Positions 13,601-27,000 of a stretch of DNA of 64,000 bases are shown here, piece after piece (the stretch's first letter is position 1; every line of letters begins with the position of its first letter). The notes under the pieces are model-generated. The model was not told the origin of the DNA, did not search any database, and saw only the letters and a list, made by a program, of their open reading frames with translations. The DNA comes from Rhynochetos jubatus (lineage: Eukaryota > Chordata > Aves > Eurypygiformes > Rhynochetidae). Where the stretch lies: NCBI GenBank assembly GCA_027574665.1, contig CM050673.1:10091420-10155419 (forward strand), written 5' to 3'. Position numbers and translations under genes: made by a program.

Positions 13601-14790
13601 ACTTCTAGGGTTAGGGTTAGGGTTAGGGTCCGGAGAACCAGAAAGCCCACAGCTCCAGGGATAATTGGGATTGCAAAGGCCTGCCAAGAGGAGCACGACA
13701 CTGCACAGACATGGCTCCTTCCCCAGCTTTCCTAGCCAGAACCCAGGGGGGGCCGTGGCCGGAATCCACGGTCGGCAACTTCTAGGGTTAGGGTTAGGGT
13801 TAGGGTCCGGAGAACCAGAAAGCCCACAGCTCCAGGGATAATTGGGATTGCAAAGGCCTGCCAAGAGGAGCACGACACTGCACAGACATGGCTCCTTCCC
13901 CTGCTTTCCTAGCCAGAACCCAGGGGGGGCCGTGGCCAGAAACCGCGGTCGGCAACTTCTAGGGTTAGGGTTAGGGTTAGGGTCCGGAGAACCAGAAAGC
14001 CCACAGCTCCAGGGATAATTGGGATTGCAAAGGCCTGCCAAGAGGAGCACGACACTGCACAGACATGGCTCCTTCCCCTGCTTTCCTAGCCAGAACCCAG
14101 GGGGGGCCGTGGCCGGAAACCGCGGTCGGCAACTTCTAGGGTTAGGGTTAGGGTTAGGGTCCGGAGAACCAGAAAGCCCACAGCTCCAGGGATAATTGGG
14201 ATTGCAAAGGCCTGCCAAGTGGAGCACGACACTGCACAGACATGGCTCCTTCCCCAGCTTTCCTAGCCAGAACCCGGGGGGGCCATGCCCAGAAACCGCG
14301 GTCGGCAACTTCTAGGGTTAGGGTTAGGGTTAGGGTCCGGAGAACCAGAAAGCCCACAGCTCCAGGGATAATTGGGATTGCAAAGGCCTGCCAAGAGGAG
14401 CACGACACTGCACAGACATGGCTCCTTCCCCTGCTTTCCTAGCCAGAACCCAGGGGGGGCCGTGGCCGGAAACTGCGGTCGGCAACTTCTAGGGTTAGGG
14501 TTAGGGTTAGGGTCCGGAGAACCAGAAAGCCCACAGCTCCAGGGATAATTGGGATTGCAAAGGCCTGCCAAGAGGAGCACGACACTGCACAGACATGGCT
14601 CCTTCTCCAGCTTTCCTAGCCAGAACCCTGGGGGGGCCGTGGCCGGAAACCGCGGTCGGCAACTTCTAGGGTTAGGGTTAGGGTTAGTGTCCGGAGAACC
14701 AGAAAGCCCACAGCTCCAGGGATAATTGGGATTGCAAAGGCCTGCCAAGAGGAGCACGACACTGCACAGACATGGCTCCTTCCCCTGCTT
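10700..14790 (+). repeat. Tandem duplication of a ~2.12-kb higher-order unit
   Basis: Copy 1 is about 10,700-12,830 and copy 2 about 12,830-14,790. Matching markers: CAGATATGG at 10880 and 12997 (offset 2117); GCACAACAC at about 11393 and 13517 (2124); GCCAAGTGGAGC at about 12267 and 14214 (1947). The offset changes by 6 where one copy has one TTAGGG fewer, by 1 for one G in the G-run, and by 177 where one copy lacks a monomer. After the GTGGAGC monomer both copies share a G-run shortened by one and a GCCATGCCCAG variant. Two monomers further both have CCTTCTCCAGC followed by CCCTGGGGGGG. Confidence 0.8.
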
Positions 14791-17700
14791 TCCTAGCCAG
14801 AACCCAGGGGGGGCCGTGGCCGGAAACCGTGGTCGGCAACTTCTAGGGTTAGGGTTAGGGTTAGGGTCCGGAGAACCAGAAAGCCCACAGCTCCAGGGAT
14901 AATTGGGATTGCAAAGGCCTGCCAAGAGGAGCACGACACTGCACCAACATGGCTCCTTCCCCAGCTTTCCTAGCCAGAACCCAGGGGGGGCCGTGGCCGG
15001 AAACCGCGGTCGGCAACTTCTAGGGTTAGGGTTAGGGTTAGGGTCCGGAGAACCAGAAAGCCCACAGCTCCAGGGATAATTGGGATTGCAAAGGCCTGCC
15101 AAGAGGAGCACGACACTGCACCAACATGGCTCCTTCCCCAGCTTTCCTAGCCAGAACCCAGGGGGGGCCGTGGCCGGAAACCGCGGTCGGCAACTTCTAG
15201 GGTTAGGGTTAGGGTTAGGGTCCGGAGAACCAGAAAGCCCACAGCTCCAGGGATAATTGGGATTGCAAAGGCCTGCCAAGAGGAGCACGACACTGCACAG
15301 ACATGGCTCCTTCCCCAGCTTTAATAGCCAGAACCCAGGGGGGGCCGTGGCCGGAATCCACGGTCGGCAACTTCTAGGGTTAGGGTTAGGGTTAGGGTCC
15401 GGAGAACCAGAAAGCCCACAGCTCCAGGGATAATTGGGATTGCAAAGGCCTGCCAAGAGGAGCACGACACTGCACCGACATGGCTCCTTCCCCTGCTTTC
15501 CTAGCCAGAACCCAGGGGGGGCCGTGGCCGGAAACCGTGGTCGGCAAATTCTAGGGTTAGGGTTAGGGTTAGGGTCCGGAGAACCAGAAAGCCCACAGCT
15601 CCAGGGATAATTGGGATTGCAAAGGCCTGCCAAGTGGAGCACGACACTGCACAGACATGGCTCCTTCCCCAGCTTTCCTAGCCAGAACCCGGGGGGGCCA
15701 TGCCCAGAAACCGCGGTCGGCAACTTCTAGGGTTAGGCTTAGGGTTAGGGTCCGGAGAACCAGAAAGCCCACAGCTCCAGGGATAATTGGGATTGCAAAG
15801 GCCTGCCAAGAGGAGCACGACACTGCACAGACATGGCTCCTTCCCCAGCTTTCCTAGCCAGAACCCAGGGGGGGCCGTGGCCGGAAACCGCGGTCGGCAA
15901 CTTCTAGGGTTAGGGTTAGGGTTAGGGTCCGGAGAACCAGAAAGCCCACAGCTCCAGGGATAATTGGGATTGCAAAGGCCTGCCAAGAGGAGCACGACAC
16001 TGCACAGACATGGCTCCTTCCCCTGCTTTCCTAGCCAGAACCCAGGGGGGGCCGTGGCCGGAAACCGCGGTCGGCAACTTCTAGGGTTAGGGTTAGGGTT
16101 AGGGTCCGGAGAACCAGAAAGCCCACAGCTCCAGGGATAATTGGGATTGCAAAGGCCTGCCAAGAGGAGCACGACACTGCACCAACATGGCTCCTTCCCC
16201 AGCTTTCCTAGCCAGAACCCAGGGGGGGCCGTGGCTGGAAACCGCGGTCGGCAACTTCTAGGGTTAGGGTTAGGGTTAGGGTCCGGAGAACCAGAAAGCC
16301 CACAGCTCCAGGGATAATTGGGATTGCAAAGGCCTGCCAAGAGGAGCACGACACTGCACCGACATGGCTCCTTCCCCTGCTTTCCTAGCCAGAACCCTGG
16401 GGGGGCCGTGGCCGGAAACCGCGGTCGGCAACTTCTAGGGTTAGGGTTAGGGTTAGGGTCCGGAGAACCAGAAAGCCCACAGCTCCAGGGATAATTGGGA
16501 TTGCAAAGGCCTGCCAAGAGGAGCACGACACTGCACCGACATGGCTCCTTCCCCAGCTTTCCTAGCCAGAACGCAGGGGGGGCTGTGGCCGGAAACCGCG
16601 GTCGGCAACTTCTAGGGTTAGGGTTAGGGTTAGGGTCCGGAGAACCAGAAAGCCCACAGCTCCAGGGATAATTGGGATTGCAAAGGCCTGCCAAGAGGAG
16701 CACGACACTGCACAGACATGGCTCCTTCCCCTGCTTTCCTAGCCAGAACCCAGGGGGGGCCGTGGCCGGAAACCGCGGTCGGCAACTTCTAGGGTTAGGG
16801 TTAGGGTTAGGGTCCGGAGAACCAGAAAGCCCACAGCTCCAGGGATAATTGGGATTGCAAAGGCCTGCCAAGAGGAGCACGACACTGCACCGACATGGCT
16901 CCTTCCCCTGCTTTCCTAGCCAGAACCCAGGGGGGGCCATGCCCAGAAACCGCGGTCGGCAACTTCTAGGGTTAGGGTTAGGGTTAGGGTCCGGAGAACC
17001 AGAAAGCCCACAGCTCCAGGGATAATTGGGATTGCAAAGGCCTGCCAAGAGGAGCACGACACTGCACAGACATGGCTCCTTCCCCAGCTTTCCTAGCCAG
17101 AACCCAGGGGGGGCCGTGGCCGGAATCCACGGTCGGCAACTTCTAGGGTTAGGGTTAGGGTTAGGGTCCGGAGAACCAGAAAGCCCACAGCTCCAGGGAT
17201 AATTGGGATTGAAAGGCCTGCCAAAAGGAGCACGACACTGCACAGACATGGCTCCTTCCCCTGCTTTCCTAGCCAGAACCCAGGGGGGGCCGTGGCCAGA
17301 AACCGCGGTCGGCAACTTCTAGGGTTAGGGTTAGGTTTAGGGTCCGGAGAACCAGAAAGCCCACAGCTCCAGGGATAATTGGGATTGCAAAGGCCTGCCA
17401 AGAGGAGCACGACACTGCACCGACATGGCTCCTTCCCCAGCTTTCCTAGCCAGAACCCAGGGGGGGCCGTGGAAGGAAACCGCGGTCGGCAACTTCTAGG
17501 GTTAGGGTTAGGGTTAGGGTCTGGAGAACCAGAAAGCCCACAGCTCCAGGGATAATTGGGATTGCAAAGGCCTGCCAAGAGGAGCACGACACTGCACCGA
17601 CATGGCTCCTTCCCCAGCTTTCCTAGCCAGAACCCAGGGGGGGCCATGCCCAGAAACCGCGGTCGGCAACTTCTAGGGTTAGGGTTACGGTCCGGAGGAC

Positions 17701-20700
17701 CAGAAAGCCCACAGCTCCAGGGATAATTGGGATTGCAAAGGCCTGCCAAGAGGAGCACGACACTGCACAGACATGGCTCCTTCCCCAGCTTTCCTAGCCA
17801 GAACCCAGGGGGGGCCGTGGCCGGAAACCGTGGTCGGCAACTTCTAGGGTTAGGGTTAGGGTTAGGGTCCGGAGAACCAGAAAGCCCACAGCTCCAGGGA
17901 TAATTGGGATTGCAAAGGCCTGCCAAGAGGAGCACGACACTGCACCGACATGGCTCCTTCCCCAGCTTTCCTAGCCAGAACCCAGGGGGGGCCGTGGCCG
18001 GAAACCGCGGTCGGCAACTTCTAGGGTTAGGGTTAGGGTTAGGGTCCGGAGAACCAGAAAGCCCACAGCTCCAGGGATAATTGGGATTGCAAAGGCCTGC
18101 CAAGAGGAGCACGACACTGCACAGACATGGCTCCTTCCCCAGCTTTCCTAGCCAGAACCCAGGGGGGGCCGTGGCCGGAATCCACGGTCGGCAACTTCTA
18201 GGGTTAGGGTTAGGGTTAGGATCTGGAGAACCAGAAAGCCCACAGCTCCAGGGATAATTGGGATTGCAAAGGCCTGCCAAGAGGAGCACGACACTGCACA
18301 GACATGGCTCCTTCCCCAGCTTTCCTAGCCAGAACCCAGGGGGGGCCGTGGCCGGAAACCGCGGTCGGCAACTTCTAGGGTTAGGGTTAGGGTTAGGGTC
18401 CGGAGAACCAGAAAGCCCACAGCTCCAGGGATAATTGGGATTGCAAAGGCCTGCCAAGAGGAGCACGACACTGCAGAGACATGGCTCCTTCCCCAGCTTT
18501 CCTAGCCAGAACCCGGGGGGGGCCGTGGCCGGAAACCACGGTCGGCAACTTCTAGGGTTAGGGTTAGGGTCCGGAGAACCAGAAAGCCCACAGCTCCAGG
18601 GATAATTGGGATTGCAAAGGCCTGCCAAGTGGAGCACGACACTGCACAGACATGGCTCCTTCCCCAGCTTTCCTAGCCAGAACCCGGGGGGGCCATGCCC
18701 AGAAACCGCGGTCGGCAACTTCTAGGGTTAGGGTTAGGGTTAGGGTCCGGAGAACCAGAAAGCCCACAGCTCCAGGGATAATTGGGATTGCAAAGGCCTG
18801 CCAAGAGGAGCACGACACTGCACAGACATGGCTCCTTCCCCTGCTTTCCTAGCCAGAACCCAGGGGGGGCCGTGGCCGGAAACTGCGGTCGGCAACTTCT
18901 AGGGTTAGGGTTAGGGTTAGGGTCCGGAGAACCAGAAAGCCCACAGCTCCAGGGATAATTGGGATTGCAAAGGCCTGCCAAGAGGAGCACGACACTGCAC
19001 AGACATGGCTCCTTCTCCAGCTTTCCTAGCCAGAACCCAGGGGGGGCCGTGGCCGGAAACCGCGCTCGGCAACTTCTAGGGTTAGGGTTAGGGTTAGGGT
19101 CCGGAGAACCAGAAAGCCCACAGCTCCAGGGATAATTGGGATTGCAAAGGCCTGCCAAGAGGAGCACGACACTGCACCGACATGGCTCCTTCCCCTGCTT
19201 TCCTAGCCAGAACCCAGGGGGGGCCGTGGCCGGAAACCGTGGTCGGCAACTTCTAGGGTTAGGGTTAGGGTTAGGGTCCGGAGAACCAGAAAGCCCACAG
19301 CTCCAGGGATAATTGGGATTGCAAAGGCCTGCCAAGAGGAGCACGACACTGCACCAACATGGCTCCTTCCCCAGCTTTCCTAGCCAGAACCCAGGGGGGG
19401 CCGTGGCCGGAAACCGCGGTCGGCAACTTCTAGGGTTAGGGTTAGGGTTAGGGTCCGGAGAACCAGAAAGCCCACAGCTCCAGGGATAATTGGGATTGCA
19501 AAGGCCTGCCAAGAGGAGCACGACACTGCACAGACATGGCTCCTTCCCCAGCTTTCCTAGCCAGAACCCAGGGGGGGCCGTGGCCGGAATCCACGGTCGG
19601 CAACTTCTAGGGTTAGGGTTAGGGTTAGGGTCCGGAGAACCAGAAAGCCCACAGCTCCAGGGATAATTGGGATTGCAAAGGCCTGCCAAGAGGAGCACGA
19701 CACTGCACCGACATGGCTCCTTCCCCTGCTTTCCTAGCCAGAACCCAGGGAGGGCCGTGGCCGGAAACCGTGGTCGGCAACTTCTAGGGTTAGGGTTAGG
19801 GTTAGGGTCCGGAGAACCAGAAAGCCCACAGCTCCAGGGATAATTGGGATTGCAAAGGCCTGCCAAGAGGAGCACAACACTGCACCGACATGGCTCCTTC
19901 CCCAGCTTTCCTAGCCAGAACCCAGGGGGGGCCATGCCCAGAAACCGCGGTCGGCAACTTCTAGGGTTAGGGTTAGGGTTAGGGTCCGGAGAACCAGAAA
20001 GCCCACAGCTCCAGGGATAATTGGGATTGCAAAGGCCTGCCAAGAGGAGCACGACACTGCACCGACATGGCTCCTTCCCCAGCTTTCCTAGCCAGAACCC
20101 AGGGGGGGCCGTGGCCGGAATCCACGGTCGGCAACTTCTAGGGTTAGGGTTAGGGTTAGGGTCCGGAGAACCAGAAAGCCCACAGCTCCAGGGATAATTG
20201 GGATTGCAAAGGCCTGCCAAGAGGAGCACGACACTGCACAGACATGGCTCCTTCCCCTGCTTTCCTAGCCAGAACCCAGGGATGGCCGTGGCCAGAAACC
20301 GCGGTCGGCAACTTCTAGGGTTAGGGTTAGGGTTAGGGTCCGGAGAACCAGAAAGCCCACAGCTCCAGGGATAATTGGGATTGCAAAGGCCTGCCAAGAG
20401 GAGCACGACACTGCACAGACATGGCTCCTTCCCCTGCTTTCCTAGCCATAACCCAGGGGGGGCCGTGGCCGGAAACCGCGGTCGGCAACTTCTAGGGTTA
20501 GGGTTAGGGTTAGGGTCCGGAGAACCAGAAAGCCCACAGCTCCAGGGATAATTGGGATTGCAAAGGCCTGCCAAGAGGAGCACGACACTGCACAGACATG
20601 GCTCCTTCCCCAGCTTTCCTAGCCAGAACCCGGGGGGGGCCGTGGCCGGAAACCGCGGTCGGCAACTTCTAGGGTTAGGGTTAGGGTTAGGGTCCGGAGA

Positions 20701-22260
20701 ACCAGAAAGCCCACAGCTCCAGGGATAATTGGGATTGCAAAGGCCTGCCAAGAGGAGCACGACACTGCACAGACATGGCTCCTTCCCCTGCTTTCCTAGC
20801 CAGAACCCAGGGGGGGCCGTGGCCGGAAACCGCGGTCGGCAACTTCTAGGGTTAGGGTTAGGGTTAGGGTCCGGAGAACCAGAAAGCCCACAGCTCCAGG
20901 GATAATTGGGATTGCAAAGGCCTGCCAAGAGGAGCACGACACTGCACCAACATGGCTCCTTCCCCAGCTTTTCTAGCCAGAACCCAGGGGGGGCCGTGGC
21001 CGGAAACCGCGGTCGGCAACTTCTAGGGTTAGGGTTAGGGTTAGGGTCCGGAGAACCAGAAAGCCCACAGCTCCAGGGATAATTGGGATTGCAAAGGCCT
21101 GCCAAGAGGAGCACGACACTGCACCGACATGGCTCCTTCCCCTGCTTTCCTAGCCAGAACCCAGGGTGGGCCGTGGCCGGAAACCGCGGTCGGCAACTTC
21201 TAGGGTTAGGGTTAGGGTTAGGGTCCGGAGAACCAGAAAGCCCACAGCTCCAGGGATAATTGGGATTGCAAAGGCCTGCCAAGAGGAGCACGACACTGCA
21301 CCGACATGCCTCCTTCCCCTGCTTTCCTAGCCAGAACCCTGGGGGGGCCGTGGCCGGAAACCGCGGTCGGCAACTTCTAGGGTTAGGGTTAGGGTTAGGG
21401 TCCGGAGAACCAGAAAGCCCACAGCTCCAGGGATAATTGGGATTGCAAAGGCCTGCCAAGAGGAGCACGACACTGCACCAACATGGCTCCTTCCCCTGCT
21501 TTCCTAGCCAGAACCCAGGGGGGGCCGTGGCCGGAAACCGCGGTCGGCAACTTCTAGGGTTAGGGTTAGGGTTAGGGTCCGGAGAACCAGAAAGCCCACA
21601 GCTCCAGGGATAATTGGGATTGCAAAGGCCTGCCAAGAGGAGCACGACACTGCACAGACATGGCTCCTTCCCCTGCTTTCCTAGCCAGAACCCAGGGGGG
21701 GCCGTGGCCGGAAACCGCGGTCGGCAACTTCTAGGGTTAGGGTTAGGGTTAGGGTCCGGAGAACCAGAAAGCCCACAGCTCCAGGGATAATTGGGATTGC
21801 AAAGGCCTGCCAAGAGGAGCACGACACTGCACAGACATGGCTCCTTCCCCAGCTTTCCTAGCCAGAACCCAGGGGGGGCCATGCCCAGAAACCGCGGTCG
21901 GCAACTTCTAGGGTTAGGGTTAGGGTTAGGGTCCGGAGAACCAGAAAGCCCACAGCTCCAGGGATAATTGGGATTGCAAAGGCCTGCCAAGAGGAGCACG
22001 ACACTGCACAGACATGGCTCCTTCCCCTGCTTTCCTAGCCAGAACCCAGGGGGGGCCGTGGCCGGAATCCACGGTCGGCAACTTCTAGGGTTAGGGTTAG
22101 GGTTAGGGTCCGGAGAACCAGAAAGCCCACAGCTCCACGGATAATTGGGATTGAAAGGCCTGCCAAAAGGAGCACGACACTGCACCGACATGGCTCCTTC
22201 CCCTGCTTTCCTAGCCAGAACCCAGGGGGGGCCGTGGCCGGAAACTGCGGTCGGCAACTT
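14790..22260 (+). repeat. Block mosaic B
   Basis: All monomers here belong to the 171- or 177-bp class, give or take single-base indels. The GTGGAGC marker of the preceding block recurs at about 15630 and 18624. The segment after 18,625 resembles the one after 14,215 for about 1.3 kb, with the CACCAACATGG monomer at 14946 and 19356. A looser pair of segments ends at 17,315 and 22,257 (offset 4,942). Each has a CCCTGGGGGGG G-run about 0.9 kb earlier and ends in the TTGAAAGG one-base-deleted monomer. Similarity within this pair is patchy, which suggests an older duplication or mixing by gene conversion. 171-bp monomers have tracts near 17,680 (hexamer TTACGG) and 18,557. Confidence 0.75.
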
Positions 22261-24040
22261 CTAGGGTTAGGGTTAGGGTTAGGGTCCGGAGAACCAGAAA
22301 GCCCACAGCTCCAGGGATAATTGGGATTGCAAAGGCCTGCCAAGAGGAGCACGACACTGCACAGACATGGCTCCTTCTCCAGCTTTCCTAGCCAGAATCC
22401 CGGGGGGGGCCGTGGCCGGAAACCGCGGTCGGCAACTTCTAGGGTTAGGGTTAGGGTTAGGGTCCGGAGAACCAGAAAGCCCACAGCTCCAGGGATAATT
22501 GGGATTGCAAAGGCCTGCCAAGAGGAGCACGACACTGCACCGACATGGCTCCTTCCCCTGCTTTCCTAGCCAGAACCCAGGGGGGGCCGTGGCCGGAAAC
22601 CGTGGTCGGCAACTTCTAGGGTTAGGGTTAGGGTTAGGGTCCGGAGAACCAGAAAGCCCACAGCTCCAGGGATAATTGGGATTGCAAAGGCCTGCCAAGA
22701 GGAGCACGACACTGCACCGACATGGCTCCTTCCCCTGCTTTCCTAGCCAGAACCCATGGGGGGCCATGCCCAGAAACCGCGGTCGGCAACTTCTAGGGTT
22801 AGGGCTAGGGTTAGGGTCCGGAGAACCAGAAAGCCCACAGCTCCAGGGATAATTGGGATTGCAAAGGCCTGCCAAGAGGAGCACGACACTGCACAGACAT
22901 GGCTCCTTCCCCAGCTTTCCTAGCCAGATCCCGGGGGGGGCCGTGGCCGGAATCCACGGTCGGCAACTTCTAGGGTTAGGGTTAGGGTTAGGGTCCGGAG
23001 AACCAGAAAGCCCACAGCTCCAGGGATAATTGGGATTGCAAAGGCCTGCCAAGAGGAGCACGACACTGCACCGACATGGCTCCTTCCCCAGCTTTCCTAG
23101 CCAGAACCCAGGGGGGGCCGTGGCCGGAAACCGCGGTCGGCAACTTCTAGGGTTAGGGTTAGGGTTAGGGTCCGGAGAACCAGAAAGCCCACAGCTCCAG
23201 GGATAATTGGGATTGCAAAGGCCTGCCAAGAGGAGCACGACACTGCACAGACATGGCTCCTTCCCCTGCTTTCCTAGCCAGAACCCAGGGGGGGCCGTGG
23301 CCGGAAACCGCGGTCGGCAACTTCTAGGGTTAGGGTTAGGGTTAGGGTCCAGAGAACCAGAAAGCCCACAGCTCCAGGGATAATTGGGATTGCAAAGGCC
23401 TGCCAAGAGGAGCACGACACTGCACAGACATGGCTCCTTCCCCTGCTTTCCTAGCCAGAACCCAGGGGGGGCCGTGGCCGGAAACCGCGGTCGGCAACTT
23501 CTAGGGTTAGGGTTAGGGTTAGGGTCCGGAGAACCAGAAAGCCCACAGCTCCAGGGATAATTGGGATTGCAAAGGCCTGCCAAGAGGAGCACGACACTGC
23601 ACAGACATGGCTCCTTCCCCAGCTTTCCTAGCCAGAACCCAGGGGGGGCCGTGGCCGGAAACCGCGGTCGGCAACTTCTAGGGTTAGGGTTAGGGTTAGG
23701 GTCCGGAGAACCAGAAAGCCCACAGCTCCAGGGATAATTGGGATTGCAAAGGCCTGCCAAGAGGAGCACGACACTGCACAGACATGGCTCCTTCCCCAGC
23801 TTTCCTAGCCAGAACCCAGGGGGGGCCGTGGCCGGAAACCGCGGTCGGCAACTTCTAGGGTTAGGGTTAGGGTTAGGGTCCGGAGAACCAGAAAGCCCAC
23901 AGCTCCAGGGATAATTGGGATTGCAAAGGCCTGCCAAGAGGAGCACGACACTGCACAGACATGGCTCCTTCCCCAGCTTTCCTAGCCAGAACCCAGGGGG
24001 GGCCGTGGCCGGAAACCGCGGTCGGCAACTTCTAGGGTTA
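22261..24040 (+). repeat. Ordinary 177-bp monomers between blocks
   Basis: About ten monomers with scattered variants (for example GGGCTAGGG at about 22803 and TCCAGAGAACC at about 23348). No clear higher-order copy was found by eye. Several consecutive monomers at about 23,550-24,000 are close to the reference unit. Nothing other than satellite is present. Confidence 0.8.
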
Positions 24041-27000
24041 GGGTTAGGGTTAGGGTCTGGAGAACCAGAAAGCCCACAGCTCCAGGGATAATTGGGATTG
24101 CAAAGGCCTGCCAAGAGGAGCACGACACTGCACAGACATGGCTCCTTCCCCAGCTTTCCTAGCCAGAACCCAGGGGGGGCCGTGGCCGGAAACTGCGGTC
24201 GGCAACTTCTAGGGTTAGGGTTAGGGTTAGGGTCCGGAGAACCAGAAAGCCCACAGCTCCAGGGATAATTGGGATTGCAAAGGCCTGCCAAGAGGAGCAC
24301 GACACTGCACCGACATGGCTCCTTCCCCAGCTTTCCTAGCCAGAACCCAGGGGGCGCCATGCCAAGAAACCGCGGTCGGCAACTTCTAGGGTTAGGGTTA
24401 GGGTTAGGGTCCGGAGAACCAGAAAGCCCACAGCTCCAGGGATAATTGGGATTGCAAAGGCCTGCCAAGAGGAGCACGACACTGCAGAGACATGGCTCCT
24501 TCCCCAGCTTTCCTAGCCAGAACCCGGGGGGGGCCGTGGCCGGAAACCGTGGTCGGCAACTTCTAGGGTTAGGGTTAGGGTTAGGGTCCGGAGAACCAGA
24601 AAGCCCACAGCTCCAGGGATAATTGGGATTGCAAAGGCCTGCCAAGAGGAGCACGACACTGCACAGACATGGCTCCTTCCCCTGCTTTCCTAGCCAGAAC
24701 CCAGGGGGGGTCGTGGCCGGAAACCGCGGTCGGCAACTTCTAGGGTTAGGGTTAGGGTTAGGGTCCGGAGAACCAGAAAGCCCACAGCTCCAGGGATAAT
24801 TGGGATTGCAAAGGCCTGCCAAGAGGAGCACGACACTGCACCGACATGGCTCCTTCCCCTGCTTTCGTAGCCAGAACCCAGGGGGGGCCGTGGCCGGAAA
24901 CCGCGGTCGGCAACTTCTAGGGTTAGGGTTAGGGTTAGGGTCCGGAGAACCAGAAAGCCCACAGCTCCAGGGATAATTGGGATTGCAAAGGCCTGCCAAA
25001 AGGAGCACGACACTGCACCGACATGGCTCCTTCCCCTGCTTTCCTAGCCAGAACCCAGGGGGGGCCGTGGCCGGAAACCGCGGTCGGCAACTTCTAGGGT
25101 TAGGGTTAGGGTTAGGGTCCGGAGAACCAGAAAGCCCACAGCTCCAGGGATAATTGGGATTGCAAAGGCCTGCCAAGAGGAGCACGACACTGCACAGACA
25201 TGGCTCCTTCCCCAGCTTTCCTAGCCAGAACCCAGGGGGGGCCGTGGCCGGAAACCGCGGTCGGCAACTTCTAGGGTTAGTGTTAGGGTTAGGGTTAGGG
25301 TCCGGAGAACCAGAAAGCCCACAGCTCCAGGGATAATTGGGATTGCAAAGGCCTGCCAAGAGGAGCACGACACTGCACAGACATGGCTCCTTCCCCTGCT
25401 TTCCTAGCCAGAACCCAGGGGGGGCCGTGGCCGGAAACCGCGGTCGGCAACTTCTAGGGTTAGGGTTAGGGTTAGGGTCCGGAGAACCAGAAAGCCCACA
25501 GCTCCAGGGATAATTGGGATTGCAAAGGCCTGCCAAGAGGAGCACGACACTGCACAGACATGGCTCCTTCCCCAGCTTTCCTAGCCAGAACGCAGGGGGG
25601 GCCGTGGCCGGAAACCGCGGTCGGCAACTTCTAGGGTTAGGGTTAGGGTTAGGGTCCGGAGAACCAGAAAGCCCACAGCTCCAGGGATAATTGGGATTGC
25701 AAAGGCCTGCCAAGAGGAGCACAACACTGCACCGACATGGCTCCTTCCCCAGCTTTCCTAGCCAGAACCCAGGGGGGGCCGTGGCCGGAAACCGCGGTCG
25801 GCAACTTCTAGGGTTAGGGTTAGGGTTAGGGTTAGGGTCCGGAGAACCAGAAAGCCCACAGCTCCAGGGATAATTGGGATTGCAAAGGCCTGCCAAGAGG
25901 AGCACGACACTGCACAGACATGGCTCCTTCCCCAGCTTTCCTAGCCAGAACCCAGGGGGGGCCGTGGCCGGAAACCGCGGTCGGCAACTTCTAGGGTTAG
26001 GGTTAGGGTTAGGGTCCGGAGAACCAGAAAGCCCACAGCTCCAGGGATAATTGGGATTGCAAAGGCCTGCCAAGAGGAGCACGACACTGCACAGACATGG
26101 TTCCATCCCCTGCTTTCCTAGCCAGAACCCGGGGGCGGCCGTGGCCGGAAACCACGGTCGGCAACTTCTAGGGTTAGGGTTAGGGTTAGGGTCTGGAGAA
26201 CCAGAAAGCCCACAGCTCCAGGGATAATTGGGATTGCAAAGGCCTGCCAAGAGGAGCACGACACTGCACAGACATGGCTCCTTCCCCAGCTTTCCTAGCC
26301 AGAACCCAGGGGGGGCCGTGGCCGGAAACTGCGGTCGGCAACTTCTAGGGTTAGGGTTAGGGTTAGGGTCCGGAGAACCAGAAAGCCCACAGCTCCAGGG
26401 ATAATTGGGATTGCAAAGGCCTGCCAAGAGGAGCACGACACTGCACCGACATGGCTCCTTCCCCAGCTTTCCTAGCCAGAACCCAGGGGGCGCCATGCCC
26501 AGAAACCGCGGTCGGCAACTTCTAGGGTTAGGGTTAGGGTTAGGGTCCGGAGAACCAGAAAGCCCACAGCTCCAGGGATAATTGGGATTGCAAAGGCCTG
26601 CCAAGAGGAGCACGACACTGCACCGACATGGCTCCTTCCCCAGCTTTCCTAGCCAGAACCCGGGGGGGGCCGTGGCCGGAAACCGCGGTCGGCAACTTCT
26701 AGGGTTAGGGTTAGGGTTAGGGTCCGGAGAACCAGAAAGCCCACAGCTCCAGGGATAATTGGGATTGCAAAGGCCTGCCAAGAGGAGCACGACACTGCAC
26801 AGACATGGCTCCTTCCCCTGCTTTCCTAGCCAGAACCCAGGGGGGGTCGTGGCCGGAAACCGCGGTCGGCAACTTCTAGGGTTAGGGTTAGGGTTAGGGT
26901 CCGGAGAACCAGAAAGCCCACAGCTCCAGGGATAATTGGGATTGCAAAGGCCTGCCAAGAGGAGCACGACACTGCACCGACATGGCTCCTTCCCCTGCTT

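Noticed and set aside
5314-18625. The 2,995-bp spacing seen both at 5,314-8,309 and at 15,630-18,625 as one higher-order period
   Set aside because: The two intervals use different markers, and the equal length can arise by chance from 17 monomers minus two hexamers and two single bases; monomer order between them does not match.
24861-24880. CENP-B box, suggesting a centromeric satellite
   Set aside because: TTCG occurs in CTTTCGTAGCC at 24,861 and 26,997, but the following bases do not fit the TTCGNNNNANNCGGG pattern, and no match was seen in the reference monomer on either strand.
25691-25873. Plus-strand 60-84-codon frames as small genes
   Set aside because: They recur in identical form dozens of times, depend on the four-hexamer monomers or G-run indels to stay open, and have no independent support.
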